A stretch of DNA of 64,000 bases, from positions 310,001 through 374,000 of the forward strand of contig PQKR01000002.1 of the NCBI GenBank assembly GCA_002918705.1. Reading direction: 5' to 3'. A program made the translations under genes and the position numbers. The stretch's first letter is position 1. The number at the start of each line of letters is the position of its first letter. Positions 59,308 through 64,000 of the stretch are shown here, in pieces. The stretch is from Escherichia sp. ESNIH1. GTDB taxonomy: Bacteria; Pseudomonadota; Gammaproteobacteria; Enterobacterales; Enterobacteriaceae. The notes under the pieces were generated by a model, which saw nothing but the letters and a program-made list of their open reading frames with translations, was not told where the DNA came from and made no database searches.

Positions 59308-61341
59308 TTATTTAACCTGTTGGCCCGGCTGCGCGCCGCTGTCCGGGCTAAGCAGGAAGATATCCTTCCCGCCAGGACCGGCGGCCATTACCATGCCTTC
59401 GGAGATACCAAAGCGCATCTTACGCGGCGCGAGGTTGGCAACCATTACCGTCAGGCGGCCCACGAGAGCGGCCGGATCCGGATAGGCAGAGCGAATGCCG
59501 GAGAAGACGTTGCGTTTCTCGCCGCCGAGATCGAGGGTCAGGCGCAGCAGCTTGTCAGAGCCGTCAACAAACTCGGCGTTCTCAATCAGCGCCACGCGCA
59601 TATCGACCTTAGCGAAGTCGTCAAAGCTAATGGTCTCCTGAATCGGATCGTCAGCCAGCGGACCGGTAACCGGCGCAGCGGCGGCTTTCACCTCCTCTTT
59701 CGAGGCCTCGACCAGGGCTTCAACCTGCTTCATCTCGATGCGGTTATACAGCGCCTTAAAGGTATTCACCTTATGGCTCAGCAGCGGCTGCTGGATAGCA
59801 TCCCAGCTCAGCTCAGTGTTCAGGAACGCTTCGGCACGTGCGGCCAGCTGCGGCAGCACCGGCTTCAGCCAGGTCATCAGCACGCGGAACAGGTTAAGTC
59901 CCATAGTACAGATAGCCTGCAGGTCGGCATCGCGACCCTCCTGCTTCGCCACCACCCACGGCGCCTGCTCATCAACGTAGCGGTTTGCCACGTCGGCCAG
60001 GGCCATGATCTCACGCACCGCTTTACCAAACTCGCGGCTCTCCCATGCCTCGCCAATGCTGGCTGCCGCATCGGTAAAGGTTTTATAGAGCGCCGGATCC
60101 GGCAGCTCGGCCGCCAGCACGCCGTCAAAGCGCTTGGCGATAAAGCCTGCGTTACGGGAGGCGAGGTTCACTACCTTGTTAACGATGTCGGCATTCACGC
60201 GCTGAACGAAATCTTCCAGGTTCAGGTCGATATCGTCGATGCGCGAAGAGAGCTTGGCGGTGTAGTAGTAGCGCAGGCTGTCAGCATCGAAGTGGTTCAG
60301 CCAGGTGCTGGCCTTAATGAAGGTCCCGCGCGATTTGGACATCTTCGCGCCATTCACCGTCACATAGCCGTGCACGAACAGGTTGGTTGGTTTGCGGAAG
60401 TTGCTGCCTTCCAGCATCGCTGGCCAGAACAGGCTGTGGAAGTAGACGATATCCTTGCCGATAAAGTGATACAGCTCGGCGGTGGACTCTTTCTTCCAGT
60501 ATTCGTCGAAGCTAACGGTGTCGCCGCGCTTGTCGCACAGGTTTTTGAACGAGCCCATGTAGCCGATCGGCGCATCCAGCCAGACGTAGAAGTATTTGCC
60601 CGGTGCGTTCGGAATTTCAAAGCCGAAGTAGGGCGCATCGCGGGAGATATCCCACTGCTGCAGGCCGGATTCGAACCACTCCTGCATCTTGTTAGCCACC
60701 TGCTCCTGCAGCGCGCCAGAGCGGGTCCACGCCTGCAGCATTTCGCTAAACGACGGCAGGTCAAAGAAGAAGTGCTCAGAGTCACGCATTACCGGCGTCG
60801 CGCCAGAGACTACCGACTTCGGCTCAATCAGCTCGGTCGGGCTGTAGGTCGCCCCGCACACTTCGCAGTTATCGCCATACTGGTCCGGTGACTTACATTT
60901 CGGGCAGGTGCCTTTCACAAAACGGTCCGGCAGGAACATGCCTTTCTCCGGATCGTAGAGCTGAGAGATGGTGCGGTTCTTAATAAAACCGTTCTCTTTC
61001 AGGCGGCCGTAGATCAGCTCGGACAGCTCGCGGTTCTCTTCGCTGTGCGTAGAGTGGTAGTTGTCATAGCTAATATCAAAGCCAGCAAAATCGGTCTGGT
61101 GCTCCTGGCTCATCTCACCGATCATCTGCTCCGGGGTGATGCCCAGCTGCTGAGCTTTCAGCATGATTGGCGTGCCGTGGGCGTCATCGGCGCAGATGAA
61201 GTTGACTTCGTGGCCGCGCATTCGCTGGTAACGGACCCAGACATCAGCCTGGATGTGCTCCAGCATATGGCCGAGGTGGATTGAGCCGTTTGCGTACGGC
61301 AGCGCGCACGTTACCAGAATTTTTTTCGCGACTTGAGTCAT
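59308..61341 (-). CDS. metG: Methionyl-tRNA synthetase MetG
   Basis: MetG charges tRNA-Met with methionine. The 677-residue product equals E. coli MetG. It shows HLGH (21-24, the HIGH motif), the zinc knuckle with CPKC and CEVC (about 146-162), KMSKS (about 333-337) and a C-terminal tRNA-binding OB domain that dimerises. The start is ATG 61341 ([11 protein letters not shown]); a 23-codon upstream extension is not conserved. It is divergent from mrp. Confidence 0.98.
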   Translation of the reverse strand: MTQVAKKILVTCALPYANGSIHLGHMLEHIQADVWVRYQRMRGHEVNFICADDAHGTPIMLKAQQLGITPEQMIGEMSQEHQTDFAGFDISYDNYHSTHSEENRELSELIYGRLKENGFIKNRTISQLYDPEKGMFLPDRFVKGTCPKCKSPDQYGDNCEVCGATYSPTELIEPKSVVSGATPVMRDSEHFFFDLPSFSEMLQAWTRSGALQEQVANKMQEWFESGLQQWDISRDAPYFGFEIPNAPGKYFYVWLDAPIGYMGSFKNLCDKRGDTVSFDEYWKKESTAELYHFIGKDIVYFHSLFWPAMLEGSNFRKPTNLFVHGYVTVNGAKMSKSRGTFIKASTWLNHFDADSLRYYYTAKLSSRIDDIDLNLEDFVQRVNADIVNKVVNLASRNAGFIAKRFDGVLAAELPDPALYKTFTDAAASIGEAWESREFGKAVREIMALADVANRYVDEQAPWVVAKQEGRDADLQAICTMGLNLFRVLMTWLKPVLPQLAARAEAFLNTELSWDAIQQPLLSHKVNTFKALYNRIEMKQVEALVEASKEEVKAAAAPVTGPLADDPIQETISFDDFAKVDMRVALIENAEFVDGSDKLLRLTLDLGGEKRNVFSGIRSAYPDPAALVGRLTVMVANLAPRKMRFGISEGMVMAAGPGGKDIFLLSPDSGAQPGQQVK

Positions 61342-61475
61342 AGTGAGCATTACGTCTTCTGTAAAAAAAGGGGTTTTGATATTACCAAAAGGGCCATTAT
61401 AAGTAAGCACAAAACTTTCTCTTTCAGGTAAACTTGCTACACGAGCTTTTCACCTACAAGAACAGAGGAGTCGGG

Positions 61476-62585
61476 ATGAACTCTCAATCCCAGGCCAAAT
61501 CACCGGAAGCCCTGCGAGCAATGGTTGCCGGAACGCTGGCAAATTTTCAGCACCCCACTTTGAAGCATAATCTCACCGCGCTAAAAGCCGTGCACCACGT
61601 TGCCTGGCTGGATGACACTGTGCACATCGAACTGCTGATGCCGTTCGCCTGGCGCAGCGCGTTTGAGGAGCTGAAAGAGCAGTGCAGCGCCGAGCTGCTG
61701 CGCATTACCGGCGCAAAAGCCATCGACTGGAAGCTGTCCCATACTATCGCCACGCTGAAGCGTGTTAAAAACCAGCCGGGCATCAACGGCGTGAAGAACA
61801 TTATTGCCGTCAGCTCCGGTAAGGGCGGGGTAGGGAAGTCCTCTACCGCGGTTAATCTGGCGCTGGCGCTGGCTGCCGAAGGGGCGAAGGTCGGTATCCT
61901 CGATGCCGATATCTACGGTCCGTCAATTCCGGCGATGCTGGGCACTGAGGGCAATCGCCCGACCTCCCCGGACGGTACCCACATGGCGCCGATCATGGCC
62001 CACGGTCTCGCGACCAACTCTATCGGCTACCTGGTCACCGACGATAACGCGATGGTGTGGCGTGGCCCGATGGCCAGCAAGGCGCTGCTGCAGCTGCTGC
62101 AGGAGTCAATGTGGCCGGATCTGGACTATCTGGTGCTGGATATGCCGCCGGGCACCGGTGACATACAGCTGACGCTGGCGCAAAACATTCCGGTGACCGG
62201 CGCGCTGGTGGTGACGACGCCGCAGGATATCGCCCTTATCGACGCCAAAAAAGGCATCGTGATGTTTGAGAAGGTGGAAGTCCCGGTGCTGGGCATTGTC
62301 GAAAATATGAGCATGCATATTTGCAGCAACTGCGGCCATCATGAAGCTATCTTCGGCACCGGTGGCGCAGAGAAGCTGGCTCAGCAGTACCACACTGAAC
62401 TGCTGGGACAGATGCCGCTGCACATTACGCTGCGTGAAGATCTCGACAACGGCACGCCAACGGTGATCCACCGTCCGGATAGCGAGTTTACTGCACTCTA
62501 CCGTCGGCTGGCGGGACGCGTTGCCGCTCAGCTCTACTGGCAGGGCGATGTGATCCCGTCCGAGATCGCCTTCCGCGCGGTGTAA
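61476..62585 (+). CDS. mrp: Iron-sulfur carrier protein Mrp (ApbC)
   Basis: Mrp/ApbC is a P-loop ATPase that carries and transfers iron-sulfur clusters. The 369-residue protein equals the E. coli length. It has an N-terminal FeS_assembly_P-like domain (about 10-95), a deviant Walker A SGKGGVGKSS (114-123) and CSNCGHH (about 283) with the two cluster-binding cysteines. ATG 61476 has an AGAGGAG site. It is divergent from metG as in E. coli. Confidence 0.97.
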   Translation: MNSQSQAKSPEALRAMVAGTLANFQHPTLKHNLTALKAVHHVAWLDDTVHIELLMPFAWRSAFEELKEQCSAELLRITGAKAIDWKLSHTIATLKRVKNQPGINGVKNIIAVSSGKGGVGKSSTAVNLALALAAEGAKVGILDADIYGPSIPAMLGTEGNRPTSPDGTHMAPIMAHGLATNSIGYLVTDDNAMVWRGPMASKALLQLLQESMWPDLDYLVLDMPPGTGDIQLTLAQNIPVTGALVVTTPQDIALIDAKKGIVMFEKVEVPVLGIVENMSMHICSNCGHHEAIFGTGGAEKLAQQYHTELLGQMPLHITLREDLDNGTPTVIHRPDSEFTALYRRLAGRVAAQLYWQGDVIPSEIAFRAV

Positions 62586-62606
62586 GCAGCGTCGGATTTG
62601 CATTTT

Positions 62607-62688
62607 GTAGGCCGGGCAAACGCAGTGCCGCCCGGCATTGCAGCATCAGCATAGAAATGCCCGGTGGCGCTACGCTTACCGGGCCTAC
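62607..62688. repeat. REP-type repeat pair after mrp
   Basis: Inverted REP units at 62607-62638 and 62659-62688 lie between the convergent genes mrp and the GNAT gene. Confidence 0.8.
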
Positions 62689-62692
62689 ATTT

Positions 62693-63118
62693 CTAAGGCA
62701 ACCGATAGTGTAAAAGGTAGTAATCCCCTTCCGGCGCCTCGCCTCGCGCCTCGATATGCCAGCCGTGACGGCGATAAAACGCCAGTGCGGCTTTGTTCTC
62801 GGCAAGACACTTCAGCGATCCCGAACTGGTAAAATTCGACTGCACCTTCTTCAGCAGCGCGCTGCCGACGCCCCGGCCTTGATACGCTGGGTCAACAAAC
62901 AGGTTGTGGACAAAATTATCGTTCAGCGTGACCGACGCGAAGCCCAGGCGGTGCCCATCCTCTTCAGCGACCCAGATGCGCTCCCCAAGGGTGGCGGCAT
63001 CAAAATCTTCCAGCTGCCAGTCGCTGCCCTCTTTCCAGGTCCAGCAGGTGCGGCGAGCGTGCAGGTAGAGCGTGCGTAGGAAAGGGCGATCGCTCTCCTG
63101 CCAGGGACGAATAATCAT
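62693..63118 (-). CDS. GNAT-family acetyltransferase overlapping rcnB
   Basis: A 141-residue GNAT-fold acetyltransferase with the acetyl-CoA loop QGRGVGSALLKKV (about 81-93). Motif B reads NKAALAFYRRHGWH (about 107-120), the form seen in many small-molecule or peptide acetyltransferases. It has a Cys-Trp-Thr-Trp stretch near the start (HARRTCWTW). Its ATG overlaps the rcnB stop by four bases (ATGA), so rcnB and this gene are coupled. Its substrate is unknown. Confidence 0.85.
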   Translation of the reverse strand: MIIRPWQESDRPFLRTLYLHARRTCWTWKEGSDWQLEDFDAATLGERIWVAEEDGHRLGFASVTLNDNFVHNLFVDPAYQGRGVGSALLKKVQSNFTSSGSLKCLAENKAALAFYRRHGWHIEARGEAPEGDYYLLHYRLP

Positions 63119-63444
63119 CGGTGGTAGAAAATCTCGCCGTCATAGATTTTAAGGATCTTACCTTCAGGTTCGGTGATCAGCACATAGTTGCCGCCCATGT
63201 AGGTCCAGCGGCTTCCGGCATCCGGTGCAGGCAGGTTGCGCTGCTGCCACGCCTTAATGTTGTATTCGTCGGTGAGGTACATCGGCGGAACGGTGTCGCC
63301 GATTTTGAATTTAGTAAAGTCGGCGACAAATTCCTGCAGTTCGTATTTGGATATGCCGGTAGCGGAAGCAGGCTGTGGCGCTGCGAAAGCGGTACTGGCT
63401 GATACCAGCAGCGCACCAAGAAGCATCAATTTAGTCTTACCCAT
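63115..63444 (-). CDS. rcnB: Periplasmic nickel/cobalt homeostasis protein RcnB
   Basis: RcnB (YohN) is a periplasmic protein needed for normal Ni/Co export by RcnA in E. coli. The 109-residue product has a signal peptide (cleaved after AFA-22) and the RcnB core with GISKYELQEFVADF, DTVPPMYLTDEYNIKAWQQRNLPAPDAG and YDGEIFYHR as its key segments. It matches E. coli RcnB (112) closely. No rcnR or rcnA is adjacent here, although they accompany it in E. coli. The first ATG of the open frame at 63543 is not conserved. Confidence 0.9.
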   Translation of the reverse strand: MGKTKLMLLGALLVSASTAFAAPQPASATGISKYELQEFVADFTKFKIGDTVPPMYLTDEYNIKAWQQRNLPAPDAGSRWTYMGGNYVLITEPEGKILKIYDGEIFYHR

Positions 63445-63667
63445 GATCTCTCCATATTTTGCCGGGCGGGCTATTGTCGTCTGGCCCTTTGGTATTATGT
63501 GCGCGCTATCATTGCTGTGATTTCTCTCTGAAAGCAATAGCAAAAAACATCATGCCCGCGCGCGCACTGAGAAAAAGTGTAAGCAAATGCGGGAGAAAGC
63601 AGAAGCAGCGGATCGCTAAAACAGCTCTCCGCTTGTGAAGGACGATCCCTTTTGGGATGATTCCTGG

Positions 63668-63991
63668 CTACAGGCTAACAGGCGTTAGCGGAACGATAGC
63701 AAGCGGTTCATTAAGCAGCCTGTCCATCTGGCTAACAAATGTCTGGAAGTGCGGCGTGGCGACATGGTCATCCAGCGCCGCCTGGCTCTGCCAGCGCTCT
63801 TGCATATGAAATACCTCTGGCGTCTCCGTTAGCTGAAACAGATCGTAACGCATATTGCCCGGCTCCTGGCGGGTTGGTGCGATCAGCGCGATGAGGGCCG
63901 CTTTTAACGCCTCGACGTGATCCGGCTTGGCGGTAAGCACCGCAAGGATGGTCAGGTTATCCTCCGCTGATATGGACGTGTTGTCGGACAT
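63668..63991 (-). CDS. Antibiotic biosynthesis monooxygenase (ABM) fold protein
   Basis: A 107-residue ABM/dimeric alpha-beta barrel protein resembling putative quinol monooxygenase YgiN-type proteins. It has the core strand ILAVLTAKPDHVEALKAALIAL and MRYDLFQLTETPEVFHMQERW followed by HVATPHFQTFVSQ. The function could be oxygen-dependent quinol or small-molecule oxidation; no substrate can be read from the sequence. The next gene upstream lies beyond the window. Confidence 0.82.
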   Translation of the reverse strand: MSDNTSISAEDNLTILAVLTAKPDHVEALKAALIALIAPTRQEPGNMRYDLFQLTETPEVFHMQERWQSQAALDDHVATPHFQTFVSQMDRLLNEPLAIVPLTPVSL

Positions 63992-64000
63992 TAAAAACCC

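Noticed and set aside
59320-60891. A 523-codon plus-strand frame antisense to metG
   Set aside because: It is the reverse-frame shadow of metG, whose 677-residue product matches MetG throughout; the antisense frame lacks a ribosome site and any family features.

Overview
The window is a 64 kb piece of a chromosome from a member of the Enterobacteriaceae, closest in gene content and order to the Enterobacter/Lelliottia/Kosakonia/Klebsiella group. Nearly every gene matches the E. coli K-12 segment from yejA through mglBAC, cdd, bglX and yehT to mrp, mostly at the family's usual length and in the same order. Coding DNA is GC-rich and dense. I see no rRNA, tRNA, CRISPR array, insertion sequence or integrase.

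Layout. 1-9.4 kb: 3' truncated yejA, the murein hydrolase mepS, lipid A kinase lpxT, the zinc GTPase yeiR, a divergent hexuronate pair (yeiQ/uxuA) with UxuR-type operators between, the EF-P paralogue yeiP, a small cysteine-cluster protein (yeiW) and the sugar exporter setB. 9.4-13.6 kb: the fructose PTS operon fruBKA behind two Cra operators. 13.6-14.1 kb: a non-coding stretch with two REP-type repeats flanking a hairpin-rich element. 14.1-20.9 kb: nfo, yeiH and its divergent LysR regulator yeiE, the lysine permease lysP, and the Fur-regulated receptor cirA. 20.9-22.6 kb: an AT-rich patch with a LysR-type regulator overlapping a small membrane protein. 22.6-31.8 kb: fghA (yeiG), a YbfB-type MFS transporter, folE, yeiB, galS and mglBAC with GalS and CRP sites.

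31.8-36.7 kb is the main accessory region. It lies between mglC and sanA, where E. coli has preTA. It holds yciG and yciF stress genes, an unreported 27-codon ORF, an opposing four-gene set of uncharacterised mainly membrane proteins ending in a DUF421 protein, an EmrE-type drug transporter and an EAL-HDOD signalling protein.

36.7-64 kb returns to conserved order: sanA, cdd, yohKJ, dusC, mdtQ, yohP, yohF, yohD, yohC, pbpG, a GNAT gene, dld, bglX, the osmF-yehYXW betaine-type ABC transporter, yohO, mlrA, the pyruvate-sensing pair btsSR, yehS, yehR, metG and mrp. It ends with a GNAT gene overlapping an orphan rcnB, and an ABM-fold monooxygenase.

Functionally the window combines sugar uptake and control (fructose, galactose, hexuronate), envelope maintenance (mepS, lpxT, pbpG, sanA, yohJK), metal handling (yeiR, cirA, rcnB) and stress or osmotic genes (yciGF, osmF operon, mlrA). 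Gene names rest on my recognition of the translated proteins against remembered E. coli homologues; no database search was run. The least explained parts are the 33.0-35.0 kb membrane-protein set, the AT-rich LysR cassette and the structured non-coding element at 13.8 kb.
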